From Paenibacillus sp. MMS20-IR301 (lineage in GTDB: Bacteria; Bacillota; Bacilli; Paenibacillales; Paenibacillaceae), in NCBI RefSeq assembly GCF_032302195.1, contig NZ_CP135275.1, forward strand, positions 7,461,001-7,525,000: a stretch of 64,000 nucleotides of DNA. The letters are read 5' to 3'. Below, one piece after another: positions 16,918-27,099 of the stretch. The first letter of the stretch is position 1, and each line of letters opens with the position of its first letter. A program made the translations under genes and the position numbers. The notes below the pieces were generated by a model that searched no databases, was not told the origin of the DNA, and saw only the letters and a list, made by a program, of their open reading frames with translations.

Positions 16918-16942
16918 CATCGGGGATGTTCCTCTTTTTTTT
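16916..16942 (+). terminator. Terminator at the end of the second receptor gene
   Basis: AACATC (16916-16921) and GATGTT (16925-16930) form a short hairpin beginning within the TAA stop, followed by CCTC and eight T. Confidence 0.65.
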
Positions 16943-17059
16943 GCAGACAATGAAATTATGATAGAAGCTCATGACCGCTGCGTCAGTTACCAGTCTCCTT
17001 TCGTTTCTGGAGATGCAGGTGTATGATATTCAGTAGACTATAGAAAAGGAGTTCTGGAT

Positions 17060-18841
17060 ATGAAGCCTATTGATAGAGTACGCGAATTAAGAGAATGGAT
17101 GTCTGAACGTCAGATTGCGGCCTGTGTGGTGCTTAGCGGAGATGCCCATTTAAGTGAATATGAAGGGGAGCACTGGAAAAGCCGCCGCTGGATTACAGGC
17201 TTCACCGGCTCAGCCGGAACTGCGGTAATCACGGCAGATGATGCGGGCCTATGGACCGATGGCCGATACTTCATTCAGGCGGAACGGGAACTGGAAGGTT
17301 CGGGTATCCGCTTGTTCCGTATGACCGAGCCTGGTGTCCCGCAATGGGGAGAATGGCTGGAGGAGCAATTGCCGCAAGGAAGCAGTTTTGCTGTAGACGG
17401 CAGAACCTTGTCCGTATCGGCCATGAAGAGCCTGAAGGCCAAGCTGGCCGAGAAGGGAATCCAAGCGATAACGGACCTCGACCCGGTAGGTGCGATCTGG
17501 AAGGACAGACCGGACATCCCGGCCGAGCCGCTGATGCTGCATGATGAAGAATATGCAGGGTTAAGCCGCGGTGCCAAGCTTGAACAGATCCGGTCAGCAA
17601 TGAAGCGTGCAGGTGCTGATTATTATGTGCTGTCCGCACTAGATGATCTGTGCTGGCTGTTTAACATCCGGGGACGGGATATTCCGTTTAATCCGTATGT
17701 GACGGCTTTTGCCGTTGTAGGTGTACATAATGCATTATTGTTCGCCGGGGGGCACAAGGCTACTCCTGAAGATAAGGAAACGCTGGCCAAGGACGGAGTG
17801 GAGATCAGAGCGTATGATGAAATCGTACCATTCCTGACGGCGCTCCCCGAAGCCCCTTCTGTACTGTATGATCCGAACAAAACCGGGTATAGTCTGGCGG
17901 CTGCCATTGCGCCTTCAGCCCGGATCATTGAGGCACCAGGACTCGTAGTAGCCCTCAAGTCGATTAAGAACGATGTGGAGATCCGCAACATCCGCGACGT
18001 ATATTTGAAGGATGCTGTAGCGCTTGTCCAGCTGTTCAAATGGCTGCAGGAGACCGTGCCTGCCCGTCCGGTGACTGAGCTTGAAGTAGACGAGAAGGGA
18101 CTGGAGCTGCGCCGGCAGCAGCCTTTATTCGCAGAGCTAAGCTTCTCCAGTATCTCCGCCTACGGCGAGAATGCTGCGATGATGCACTACTCGCCGTCCG
18201 CCGAACATCCGGTCCAGCTGGAGGCCAGAAGCTTCTATCTGCTGGATTCGGGTTCCCATTTCCTGAACGGAACGACTGATATCACCCGTACACTGGCGCT
18301 TGGGCCGCTGACGGATGAGGAGAAACGCGATTTTACCCTGGTGCTGAAATCCGTTATCGCCTTGTCTACGGCTAAATTCCTCTATGGCTCAACAGGCTCT
18401 ACGCTCGATATTCTCGCCCGCAAGCCGATGTGGGACAATGGCCTGGATTACAAATGCGGAACCGGACATGGTGTAGGGTACTTCTCTAATGTGCACGAAG
18501 AGCCGCAGCGGTTCAGCTTTAAGCCGAATGAGGTCCGCCTGGAGCCGGGGATGATTATTACGGTTGAGCCGGGAGTCTATAAGGAAGGCCGCCATGGTAT
18601 CCGTATAGAGAACACGCTGCTCATTACTGAGGATGTGACTACGGAGTTCGGACGGTTCCTGCAATTCGAAGATCTCTGTTATTTGCCGATCGATTACCGG
18701 GCGATTGTGCCTTCCATGCTGAGCGGGGAGGAGCTCGACTGGCTGAACAATTATCATGCCAAAGTATATGACAAGCTGGCTCCGTTACTGGATGAGGAGC
18801 ACCAGCAGTGGCTGAAGCGGGAGACGGCGGCTTTGCTCTGA
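17060..18841 (+). CDS. Xaa-Pro aminopeptidase (aminopeptidase P, M24B)
   Basis: 593 residues, the long three-domain form of aminopeptidase P. Two creatinase-like N-terminal domains (about 1-310; WITGFTGSAGTAVIT and LWTDGRYFIQAE) precede the pita-bread catalytic domain. Metal ligands are seen at D396 (LLDSGS), D407 (TTDITRT), H470 (GTGHGVGY), E503 (VEPGVY) and E517 (RIENTLL). The enzyme removes N-terminal residues ahead of proline, probably in the cytoplasm since no signal peptide is present. ATG follows AAAAGGAG. It stands alone, closed by a strong terminator. Confidence 0.95.
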   Translation: MKPIDRVRELREWMSERQIAACVVLSGDAHLSEYEGEHWKSRRWITGFTGSAGTAVITADDAGLWTDGRYFIQAERELEGSGIRLFRMTEPGVPQWGEWLEEQLPQGSSFAVDGRTLSVSAMKSLKAKLAEKGIQAITDLDPVGAIWKDRPDIPAEPLMLHDEEYAGLSRGAKLEQIRSAMKRAGADYYVLSALDDLCWLFNIRGRDIPFNPYVTAFAVVGVHNALLFAGGHKATPEDKETLAKDGVEIRAYDEIVPFLTALPEAPSVLYDPNKTGYSLAAAIAPSARIIEAPGLVVALKSIKNDVEIRNIRDVYLKDAVALVQLFKWLQETVPARPVTELEVDEKGLELRRQQPLFAELSFSSISAYGENAAMMHYSPSAEHPVQLEARSFYLLDSGSHFLNGTTDITRTLALGPLTDEEKRDFTLVLKSVIALSTAKFLYGSTGSTLDILARKPMWDNGLDYKCGTGHGVGYFSNVHEEPQRFSFKPNEVRLEPGMIITVEPGVYKEGRHGIRIENTLLITEDVTTEFGRFLQFEDLCYLPIDYRAIVPSMLSGEELDWLNNYHAKVYDKLAPLLDEEHQQWLKRETAALL

Positions 18842-18883
18842 TGAGCCGGGCGGTTGCGCATTAATCTATAATGAACTACAAAC

Positions 18884-18935
18884 AAAACCGCAGTCCGGGA
18901 AGGCAGAATGCCTCTGAACTGCGGTTTTCTTTTTT
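18884..18935 (+). terminator. Terminator after the aminopeptidase gene
   Basis: AAAACCGCAGT (18884-18894) pairs with ACTGCGGTTTT (18918-18928), followed by CTTTTTTT. Confidence 0.9.
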
Positions 18936-19116
18936 TGAAGAATCAGACAAAATGTGACAAAACTATAATCCTATTAAGGAATTAATAGACAATCGAGTGA
19001 AAAAAATGTAACATCCCAATTGTGGCAACTTTTTTGATGCAACTATTGGGGAAAGGAGTCGAATTTAGCTTCACGTAATTATTAGGCAGGATAAACTGGG
19101 GACTGGGAGATGGAGT

Positions 19117-22100
19117 ATGGTTTCGAAGAGATTAAGAACAACCGTTTCGCTAATTATGGTTTTATTGCTATCCTTCTTAAGTGTGCTAGAGGTGTCGGCC
19201 AGCCCGCTTAGAGCCGGCTTGACTTCAAATGAACGCTTGCCGGATGGGAAGCAGAAGATTACAGTCAATAGTGTCGTGGATGTAACCTATGGCGATCTTA
19301 AGGTGCTTCAGGGGGTTAAGTTCGTCCTCCAAAAGAACGATATCGAGATTGGCAGTCAGGCGAAGGCCAGAAGTGAAGCCAAACTTACTGTGCTTGATGC
19401 TGTATATGTATCCATGGAGTTTAGCGGTCTCACATTTACAGGTCTGTCTGAAGGTGAGGAATATTCCCTTCATGCTGAATATGCGGGGGAGAAAGGTGTA
19501 GTTGTAACACCTTCCCAGAGTATTCGTGTGCCTTCAGCTAATGGGATTGAGATCTCGTTGGAGCGGATGAGTAAAGACTCAAATACATACGAGCGTTCTA
19601 CGAATTCGGAAATTCGCAGTGATGATAAAAATATAAGAATTACCGTTCTAAGCAACGGTGTTCCGCTTGTGGGCGAATCTGTTGCCGTATGGAGTTATTA
19701 CCGTTCTTACTACTATACTACGGACCAGAACGGACAGATTCAGCTTAAGGATAACCGCGATCTTGAGATCAGCAAATCGGTTATCTATGTGTTATTGAAG
19801 CAGGGAAGCGAGCAGTATGAGGCTAAGCCTCTCTACGTAACCGATCTTCAAGAAGCGGGTACCTATACTGTGGCAATTCGTTATCTGGATGCCAAAGGCA
19901 GACTGTTCACCCAACAAACTGTAAATAACTATGGATTCAGCGGGCTAAAAGAGCAGATTGCTATTCCAGGTTATACGGCGCTGGTATTGCGCAACGGAGA
20001 GATTTCAGGGGAGTATAGCGCGTACATTACAACGGCTAATAATGAGACTTATTTTTTCAAGACTCCTGTATCTTCTTTGTACTCATCGGTAGGCGGGATT
20101 CATAAAGAGATTATAGAGGATGGCAGCGATTATAGCCGTTTGACTCTTCAATATACCTGGGATGACAAGCCTGTGGGTATTGAGAGCTATTCCTTAATTG
20201 ACAACAACCGGTATAAGCAGCTTACGAACTCGTACGCTTCAAAAAGCTTTTACGGGAACACGGTCTACCTCAAAAAAAATAAAGAGTATGAATTCACTAC
20301 GGTAGGAACTGCAAGCGGAGTGGCTGGAAAGATTGTACTCCGGAATAGATTCAAGCCGCTGGAAGCCAGCCATGTTGTAGCTTATGCTGCTAAATCGAGT
20401 GATTACAGCAAGCTGCATATTGTGGCGCCGGTTCTGGATGGCAACCAGGCAAGAATTCTAGTATCTTATCTGAATGAGAGATTCAATTACAATCAGGTCA
20501 GCTTGTATGCTCCTGCGGCTGGCAGCGATGTATATGTACCGATAGGTGAACAAATTCACCGCCTTACGACCAATGTTGGTTCGGGCAGCAATGCTTCGAA
20601 TGCAGTTGTACTGAGATCCTACTTCACTCCGGCTGACAATGCGTATACTTTCCAGGCCGGAAGTCAGTATGACACGAAGATCAGCTTCAGGGTGAAGGAT
20701 ACTAATTACTACATTGAGCCTGAGATGCGGAGCCAGATTGTCTTGGGTGAGAGCGTAGAAGCTTTGGTGAACATGACAGATGAGCAGGGTAACCGTCTGG
20801 ATGTGAGCAGTAATTATAAGCTGGTCATCAAAGATGAACAGGGCGAAATCATCTCTGATGAAAGCCTGAGCTGGACTACCGAGGAACAAGGCGGTAATCT
20901 GGAGCGTATCAATAAACGGGATTGGAAGCCTGCGAAATCAGGGACTTATAAGGTTCAATTATTCCCATATATATACAAGAATAATCAATATGTATATGGT
21001 GAGCTGTTAAGCGAAGCTGAACTGAAGGTCCTGCCGAAGAATGAATTGGATATTGAGATTAAAGGCAGCGACGGCAAGCTGGTAGATTTGGTAGACAAGC
21101 CTTACCTGACGATCAATCAGGCGAAAAAGGTGACGATTACCGTCCGCCAGCATGATACAGGCAAACAGGGTCAAACGGTAGCTGGCGTGAGTATCCGCCG
21201 CTATAGTGAAGTGCTCGGTGTCACCGATGAGCAGGGAACGTTCACGATTCCTGCAGACAAGGCTAATTATATCGGCCAGCTTACGTTCAAGAAGGCTGAT
21301 TATTTAAGCAAAAGCGTCAACGTAGCCATCATTAATCCGGAGCATCAAGCTGTAATTCGTGTGCGCGGCCTGGATAAAGCCGAAGGTGATAGCTATGCCG
21401 GCGGGATTCCAATGGATTATGCCAGTATCCTGGCTTTAGTCAAGAAAAGCGACGGGTCTTATTCTACTACCTCCGATTACCTTAGTACTTCCGAAACACA
21501 AGCTTTTCTGGTAGTCGATTCTCCTTCAGTGGTAGGCGTTGACTTCATGCGCTATGACAGAAACTATACCGGGGTAGAGTCCAAATTTGGTTACTATATG
21601 TACGGCTCCGTACAAACAGAACCTGGTAAGGATTATTCGCTGGTGCTGGACGCAAGACAGGAACTTCAGGAAGTCAGCAAGGTTGTAATGGATAAACCGA
21701 TAGATGAGCTGTATGTAGTACGTAGTGAACTGGCTGGCGCAAGTAATGTTCCTCATGTGATCGACAGCAATGCTGTTAATGAGAATTATTTCTACGCAAC
21801 GCAGGGAACCTACAGCATGCTGGCACATACGAATTCAGGCAGTTTTGTATATCGCGATAACGTTGTAGTCGGTGCAGGAGACAACAGCTTGTCTATGGAT
21901 GATTCTGCATCCGGACTGGCTTCTCTGGTGGCACCTGAAGCCGGGACCATTTATGCTGTGCAATATACCACAGCCAATAAATCGACCCTTCAAGGCTATG
22001 CTTATAATGCCAACCAGGTGCAAGTGACTCCTGGAGATGTGACGGTATTATTAGACCAATCCTTGGGTGCTATTGAATATCAGTATAATATTCATTTCGC

Positions 22101-24390
22101 TCCTGGAACACTGCAGGCAGGCACGCTCACACAGCTTGCTCCGCAGGCTCTGCGCGGAATTGATATCTTGGGATTACAGAATGGCAAACTGATCCGGCCG
22201 GCCGGGTCAACCTCGCTGGAGATTGGACTGGTCGATACTTCAGGAAATCCGATCGGACAGATCAAGAAGCCGCAGATTCTGGTTGCTAATGGCGGAACGA
22301 GCAGTGGTTACAAGTATATTTACCCGGAGCAGGCTTCTTATGAGATTCAGGATGAGTCCGGGAAAGTGCTGTACTCACAGACGGCACAGAGCTACCCGCT
22401 GAATGTATTAACTTATGATTATACTGAGGGCAGATATTTGACCAACGGCACGTACGTGGTTAAAGCTTCCCTGACCCTTGACGGACACACATATACGCTG
22501 GACCAAAAAGTTACATTGGAGTCGGGTACAGGTACTGTGGTAGATCCGGGGCAGAACCCGCCGGGAACGGATATTGGCGGTGGAGACAACGGAGGTACTG
22601 AACCAAAACCAACAGCAACTCCGACAGGTGGATCTCCTGGAGGAAGTTCACCTGGAGCTGGAGCACCCGGGCCGGCTGCAACCCCTGCACCTAAGCCTGC
22701 TGCGACAGCAGGTGTGAATGAGAATGTACAGAAGCAGAATGATAAGCTGCAGGAGCTGTTGAAGGATACTGCTGGTTCAGCAGCTGAGAAGGCTTCAGCA
22801 GCACAGAATGCTCTAACAAGCATTGCGGATTCACTCAAATTAGTTGTCAGCTCTGAGCAGGCTGAATACAACAGCAAGAACCTCTCATCAGCTATGGATA
22901 GTGCAGCTAAGCTGCTCCAGACCATTCAGGATCCTGCAGAGAAGCAGAAGATTGTAAGTTCTATTACTGAATTGGTAGGCAATGCACCCTATTTGCTGAA
23001 CAAGCTGGATAGCTCTGACAAGGCAGTGGAAATTGCCCATGCACTTATTGAGAATGCAGCCGCCGTGCTGAATAACACACAGGGCATCAAGGCGGAGGAA
23101 ATTCAGAAGCTGAAGAACTCTGTGGTCTCCTCCAGCCAGGCTGCTCTTAATAAAGCTGGTGAAGTAACAATCGCCAAAGAGAATGTGAAAGTGGATGGGA
23201 ACGCTGTATCATCAGAGCTGAGTTCAGAGTTAATCAGCACACAGATTCAAACGGCAAAGCAGGCGCTGCAATCTGTCTCCGGGGACCTGACCAGCAAGCT
23301 TGGAGCAGGAACTGCTGCGGATCTGCAGCTGAACCTTACAGTGAAAGTGCCGCCGGTAAATGAAGGCATTCATAAATTGAATACTTCGCTTCCATCAGAG
23401 ATTCTTACGCTGGTGAAGGAGAATGATATTACCGGATTAAAAATCCAAATGGATCAGACGGCATTCACCATTGAGCCTGATACGTTTGGTCCTGTAGCAG
23501 CAGGACAGAAGATCAACCTGGCGGCAGAGGTTGTTGAGAATGCTGTTATTAACAAACCTAGCCAAGCAGAGCCTCTGGCAAGCATTCCTGTAATGGAATT
23601 CAGTGCGTCTGTCGGAGATCAGCCTGTCAAGGACTTCGCGAAGCCTGTTGATGTGACTTTCGATGTGTCTTCCATTGATACATCCAAATATTCAGCGGCT
23701 AACCTTGAGAATCTGACCGTGTACCTCCTTAACGAGGAGAGTCTTACTTGGGAAGCAGTAGGGGGCAAATATGATCCTGTTACCCGGACTGTAACTGCAC
23801 CAAGAGGTCACTTTAGCAAATATACTGTGATGATAGGAACGGCAAGCTTCTCTGATGTTCCGGGCACTCACTGGGCAGTACAGGAAATCAATTACCTGTC
23901 AGCCAAGGGGATTGTGGAGCATGGTGACAAGTTCAGACCATCTGATAAGATTACCCGTCAGCAATTCGCGGCCATGATTGCCAGAGCTTACGGCCTGACT
24001 GGTGCGGGGCAGACCTTGCCATTCAAAGATGTGTCCGCCACTAATCCTTATGCTGATGAGATTGCTGCTGCATATGCAGCAGGGATAATCACTGGCAAAT
24101 CATCTGTTGCTTTTGATCCTGAGGCTACGATCTCCCGTGAAGAGATTGCGACAATGCTTGCACGGGCACTCACTGCATATAATGGTAAAGCAGCAGTTGC
24201 CGAGCCGGCAGCAGTGAATGCCGCCTTCACAGATGCAGCTAAGATATCGAAATGGGCAACATCAAGTGTGGCGTTGACGAAGAGTATCCAGCTATTCGAA
24301 GGGTTCGAGGATCAAAGCTTCCGTCCGGCCCAGACAGCCAGCAAAGCGGAGGCCGCTGCCTTGATCTACCGGTTGTATCAGCTGAAGTAA
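19117..24390 (+). CDS. Large secreted surface protein with three C-terminal SLH domains
   Basis: 1757 residues. A signal peptide (about 1-29, ending VLEVSASP) leads to a long extracellular region of unrecognised, probably beta-rich modules (about 30-1140). It includes a carboxypeptidase-regulatory-like segment around VAGVSIRRYSEVLGVTDEQG. A Pro/Thr/Gly-rich linker (about 1142-1198) follows, then an alanine-rich, probably helical stretch (about 1200-1400). Three SLH repeats begin at about 1578, 1634 and 1702 (FSDVPGTHWAV, FKDVSATNPYADEI, FTDAAKISKW), with the usual DKITRQQFAAMIARA-type helix. SLH domains bind pyruvylated secondary cell wall polymer, so the protein is displayed at the surface. 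Its task (adhesion, matrix or carbohydrate contact) is not visible. No catalytic motif was found. Flanked by terminators, it is monocistronic. Confidence 0.9.
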   Translation: MVSKRLRTTVSLIMVLLLSFLSVLEVSASPLRAGLTSNERLPDGKQKITVNSVVDVTYGDLKVLQGVKFVLQKNDIEIGSQAKARSEAKLTVLDAVYVSMEFSGLTFTGLSEGEEYSLHAEYAGEKGVVVTPSQSIRVPSANGIEISLERMSKDSNTYERSTNSEIRSDDKNIRITVLSNGVPLVGESVAVWSYYRSYYYTTDQNGQIQLKDNRDLEISKSVIYVLLKQGSEQYEAKPLYVTDLQEAGTYTVAIRYLDAKGRLFTQQTVNNYGFSGLKEQIAIPGYTALVLRNGEISGEYSAYITTANNETYFFKTPVSSLYSSVGGIHKEIIEDGSDYSRLTLQYTWDDKPVGIESYSLIDNNRYKQLTNSYASKSFYGNTVYLKKNKEYEFTTVGTASGVAGKIVLRNRFKPLEASHVVAYAAKSSDYSKLHIVAPVLDGNQARILVSYLNERFNYNQVSLYAPAAGSDVYVPIGEQIHRLTTNVGSGSNASNAVVLRSYFTPADNAYTFQAGSQYDTKISFRVKDTNYYIEPEMRSQIVLGESVEALVNMTDEQGNRLDVSSNYKLVIKDEQGEIISDESLSWTTEEQGGNLERINKRDWKPAKSGTYKVQLFPYIYKNNQYVYGELLSEAELKVLPKNELDIEIKGSDGKLVDLVDKPYLTINQAKKVTITVRQHDTGKQGQTVAGVSIRRYSEVLGVTDEQGTFTIPADKANYIGQLTFKKADYLSKSVNVAIINPEHQAVIRVRGLDKAEGDSYAGGIPMDYASILALVKKSDGSYSTTSDYLSTSETQAFLVVDSPSVVGVDFMRYDRNYTGVESKFGYYMYGSVQTEPGKDYSLVLDARQELQEVSKVVMDKPIDELYVVRSELAGASNVPHVIDSNAVNENYFYATQGTYSMLAHTNSGSFVYRDNVVVGAGDNSLSMDDSASGLASLVAPEAGTIYAVQYTTANKSTLQGYAYNANQVQVTPGDVTVLLDQSLGAIEYQYNIHFAPGTLQAGTLTQLAPQALRGIDILGLQNGKLIRPAGSTSLEIGLVDTSGNPIGQIKKPQILVANGGTSSGYKYIYPEQASYEIQDESGKVLYSQTAQSYPLNVLTYDYTEGRYLTNGTYVVKASLTLDGHTYTLDQKVTLESGTGTVVDPGQNPPGTDIGGGDNGGTEPKPTATPTGGSPGGSSPGAGAPGPAATPAPKPAATAGVNENVQKQNDKLQELLKDTAGSAAEKASAAQNALTSIADSLKLVVSSEQAEYNSKNLSSAMDSAAKLLQTIQDPAEKQKIVSSITELVGNAPYLLNKLDSSDKAVEIAHALIENAAAVLNNTQGIKAEEIQKLKNSVVSSSQAALNKAGEVTIAKENVKVDGNAVSSELSSELISTQIQTAKQALQSVSGDLTSKLGAGTAADLQLNLTVKVPPVNEGIHKLNTSLPSEILTLVKENDITGLKIQMDQTAFTIEPDTFGPVAAGQKINLAAEVVENAVINKPSQAEPLASIPVMEFSASVGDQPVKDFAKPVDVTFDVSSIDTSKYSAANLENLTVYLLNEESLTWEAVGGKYDPVTRTVTAPRGHFSKYTVMIGTASFSDVPGTHWAVQEINYLSAKGIVEHGDKFRPSDKITRQQFAAMIARAYGLTGAGQTLPFKDVSATNPYADEIAAAYAAGIITGKSSVAFDPEATISREEIATMLARALTAYNGKAAVAEPAAVNAAFTDAAKISKWATSSVALTKSIQLFEGFEDQSFRPAQTASKAEAAALIYRLYQLK

Positions 24391-24418
24391 CGGCTTATCT
24401 TCATCATTGAAACAGTAT

Positions 24419-24470
24419 AAACCGCAGCTATAAGAGGCCCCATGCGCTCTTGTGGCTGCGGGTTTTTTTA
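24419..24470 (+). terminator. Terminator after the SLH protein gene
   Basis: AACCGCAGCTATAAGAG at 24419-24435 pairs with CTCTTGTGGCTGCGGGTT, followed by a run of T ending near 24470. Confidence 0.9.
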
Positions 24471-24686
24471 ATCCATAAATTACAATAAGCAATGCTGAAC
24501 GACCATGCGTATGAGATAGAAAAGTGTTAAGAAGGAATAGCCTATTTCAAAGTGGACAATAGGGAGCAAGCTGATCCTGGAGAGCGGCCGGCTCTTGAAG
24601 GACAAGCAGGTCTAATTCTGGCGTCCAAATTAAAGCAATTCACTTTTTCTTATGCTGATTTGCCATAGGGCTGAACAGGGAGGGGA

Positions 24687-25573
24687 ATGAAAATATCTAT
24701 ACCACATGACGAAGCATTTAAGAAACTGCTGGAGACATTTTTCAAGGAGTTTATAGAATTGTTTTTTCCTGAATTGGATTCTATGCTGGACTATACTGAA
24801 ACAAGGTTTTTGATGCAGGAGCTGCTGGTAGATATTGTTGGTGAGGAAGCACGGGAATTAGATTTGTTACTGGAAACGCGCTATAAAGGGATGGACGGCT
24901 ATATTCTGATTCACCTGAACCGCAGTCGTATAGAGATTCCAGGTTTCATGAGCGGATGTTTATTTACTTCAGCCGACTATTCGAGCGCTACCGGAAGGAG
25001 CATAAGCTGATTATCCCTATTGCCATTTTCACTTCCGAAGAGATCAGGGAAGAACAGGACATTCTGGAAATGAGTATTCCGGAGCACCAGATTCTGCGCT
25101 TCCAATTTCTGAAGGTGGAGCTGCGCAAGCAGAACTGGCGGCAGTTTATCAGTTCGGACAATCCGGTAGCTGCTGCGTTACTGGCCAAAATGGGGTATAC
25201 TACAAAAGAAGCAAGAGAAGTACGCGGGGAGTTCCTGCGAATGTTCATGCAGTTAAGGACACGCCTGGATGAGGGACGGCTGGCGCTGATTATGTCAGTG
25301 GCCGATTTATATTTCAAGCCCGACCGGGCGTTGGATGAAGAGATTCTACGTGAATTAGTGAAACATTATCCGGAGGAGGGTGAAGCAATTATGGAACTCA
25401 TGCCAGCCTGGAAACGTTGGGGATATGAAGAAGGTAAAGAAGAAGGAAAAGCTGAAGGTAAAGAGGAAGGACAGGCTGAGGTTATCCGTAAGTTGCTGCT
25501 TCACGGATTTACTCCGGAGGCTGTGTCCAAAGCTGTGGAGATCCCCCTGGATGAGATTAAGAAGTTGATGTAG
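24687..25573 (+). pseudogene. Frameshifted Rpn-type PD-(D/E)XK nuclease/transposase-like gene
   Basis: Two overlapping frames together encode one protein. The first (24687-25010) starts MKISIPHDEAFKKLLETFF, then DSMLDYTETRF and the nuclease-core-like EARELDLLLETRYKG. The second continues as ERMFIYFSRLFERYRKEH and IIPIAIFTSEEI. Inserting one G at about 24917, where CTGAACCGCAG would become CTGGAACCGCAG, restores the family sequence HLEPQSYRDSRFHERMF and a 295-residue ORF of 888 bases. A C-terminal run of GKEEGKAEGKEEGQ repeats and a short HTH-like tail are typical of Rpn/YhgA-like proteins, which act in recombination or defence and often decay. ATG behind GGGAGGGGA. A sequencing error is the alternative. 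Confidence 0.75.
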
Positions 25574-25629
25574 GGCTTTTTATATATACGTATTAAATTT
25601 GAACTTGTGATCTTGTGATCTTGGGCTTG

Positions 25630-25850
25630 AGGCTGGTGAGGGAGCGGGCAATTCATTCTATTGTACTATGTGCAGCAGATCACGGTTAAATTGGCCTGAA
25701 ATTAGAATCTATTGTAATTTGTACACTTGTTTTTTGTTATTCTGGCATTTTAAGCCCATTTCCCTGAAAAGCATTGTACGGAATACAATAGAATGGATTT
25801 TTCGGCTGTTTAGTGAGGAATCTGTTGTATAAAATGCAATTGCCCCCTTT
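25630..25850. repeat. Intergenic palindromic repeat cluster C
   Basis: This stretch after the Rpn gene has no supported gene. It holds four variants of one motif in both orientations: ATTCTATTGTACTATGTGCA (about 25654), GAATCTATTGTAATTTGTAC, TGTACGGAATACAATAGAAT (about 25776) and ATCTGTTGTATAAAATGCAA. The last bases before the next terminator (25851-25920) show nothing else. The motif resembles the units at 27100-27320 and 58240-58460. Confidence 0.5.
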
Positions 25851-25925
25851 CTATGGGCATTCTGCATTCGCAAGTTAACCTTGACGTTCCAGTTCAAGCT
25901 ATATAGTAATTAAAGTGCAATAAAC

Positions 25926-25975
25926 AAACCCGCAGTACGGGAGGCTGGATGCTCCTGGACGGCGGGTTTTATTTT
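25926..25975. terminator. Bidirectional terminator between convergent genes
   Basis: AAACCCGC (25926-25933) pairs with GCGGGTTT (25962-25969), with T-rich sequence on the + side and A-rich sequence on the other. It separates the Rpn remnant from the minus-strand EamA gene. Confidence 0.75.
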
Positions 25976-26023
25976 GTTCCAATATGTGTAATGGAAAGAC
26001 TGGAATACTAGCAGGAAGCTTCC

Positions 26024-26881
26024 CTACCCCCACACCCCGATAAGCAGAATGCCGCAGAAGATCACAATGGAGCAGGTAATCCGCCGCAGCCCCTGCTGCT
26101 CTTTCAGCAGCAGAATGCCGAGGAAGGTGGCGAAGATTGTGCCGCTCTCCCGCAGGGGGCTGATGTGGGCCAGCGGCGCCTGCTGCAGGGCGAAGAGAAA
26201 CAGCAGGTACGAGCCCGGGTTAAGTACACTGCCCAGCAGGATGGTGAACTTGTTGTGCTGCCACTCTTCACGCAGCTTGCGCGAAGCCAGCACGGCAGGG
26301 GTCAGGCCGGCGACAAAGCCGATATTGGTAACCTCAAGCAGCGCCAGCGGAGAGACATGCTGGAGGTTGAGCTTGTCGATGAACACGTAACAGGTCGTAC
26401 ACAGCCCTACCGTTAATGCCATTAGCATGGGCTTGAAGCCCGGGCCGGTATGGCCTAAGGAGCGAGTATTGAATCCGATTCCGCTGAGCACGGCGAAGCC
26501 GCCGAGCATGAGGCAGATGCCCAGCCATCCGTAGAGGGACAGGGATTCCCCGAGGAACAGCACACCAATCAGCGGAATCAGCAGCGTGCCTGTTCCCCGC
26601 ATAACCGGATAAATCTGTGACAGGTCTCCCATCTCATAGGTTTTGGATAAGAGCCAGGAGTATAGAGCCTGCAGCGCTACAGACAGCAGAAGCAGGGCAT
26701 AGGCACCGGCAGAGAGCGGCTGTGTCCACAGCTCACGAAGCAGGACAGGGAGCAGCAGCAGCGTGGAGACCATCATAATTGACCACAGGAAGACGCTTTT
26801 ACTTAAGCTTCTCTTGGTGAACATGCTCCATACCGCGTGACACATCCCGGAAGCAATAACCAGAAGAACGGGCAGCAGCAT
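26024..26881 (-). CDS. EamA/DMT-superfamily membrane transporter
   Basis: 285 residues with about ten short membrane helices in two repeated halves of five (about 1-135 and 145-285), the DMT drug/metabolite transporter layout. Features include the helix-start LYSWLLSKTYEMGDLSQIYPVMRG of the first repeat and the matching LLFLFALQQAPLAHISPLRESG of the second, both typical of EamA proteins. Substrate is unknown; relatives export metabolites or amino acids. The start codon follows a weak purine-rich site. It is a single gene between repeat-rich intergenic regions. Confidence 0.85.
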   Translation of the reverse strand: MLLPVLLVIASGMCHAVWSMFTKRSLSKSVFLWSIMMVSTLLLLPVLLRELWTQPLSAGAYALLLLSVALQALYSWLLSKTYEMGDLSQIYPVMRGTGTLLIPLIGVLFLGESLSLYGWLGICLMLGGFAVLSGIGFNTRSLGHTGPGFKPMLMALTVGLCTTCYVFIDKLNLQHVSPLALLEVTNIGFVAGLTPAVLASRKLREEWQHNKFTILLGSVLNPGSYLLFLFALQQAPLAHISPLRESGTIFATFLGILLLKEQQGLRRITCSIVIFCGILLIGVWG

Positions 26882-27099
26882 TGATTTTCAACCTTTCTTG
26901 TATACAGTCTTGACTTTGAATGTATGTCCCGGCACCGCACCAGTGATTCTGCTTGCAGCTTAGGGACAGAGCAGTCCTTATATCGAATTTAACTCATCAT
27001 TACGCAAGCTAACGGACACCATGGGCTTTATTTGCTGATACTCCCTGTAATTTGTTCAGTTTGAGAGGTAATAAGACGGATTCTTATCACAATGAAGCA

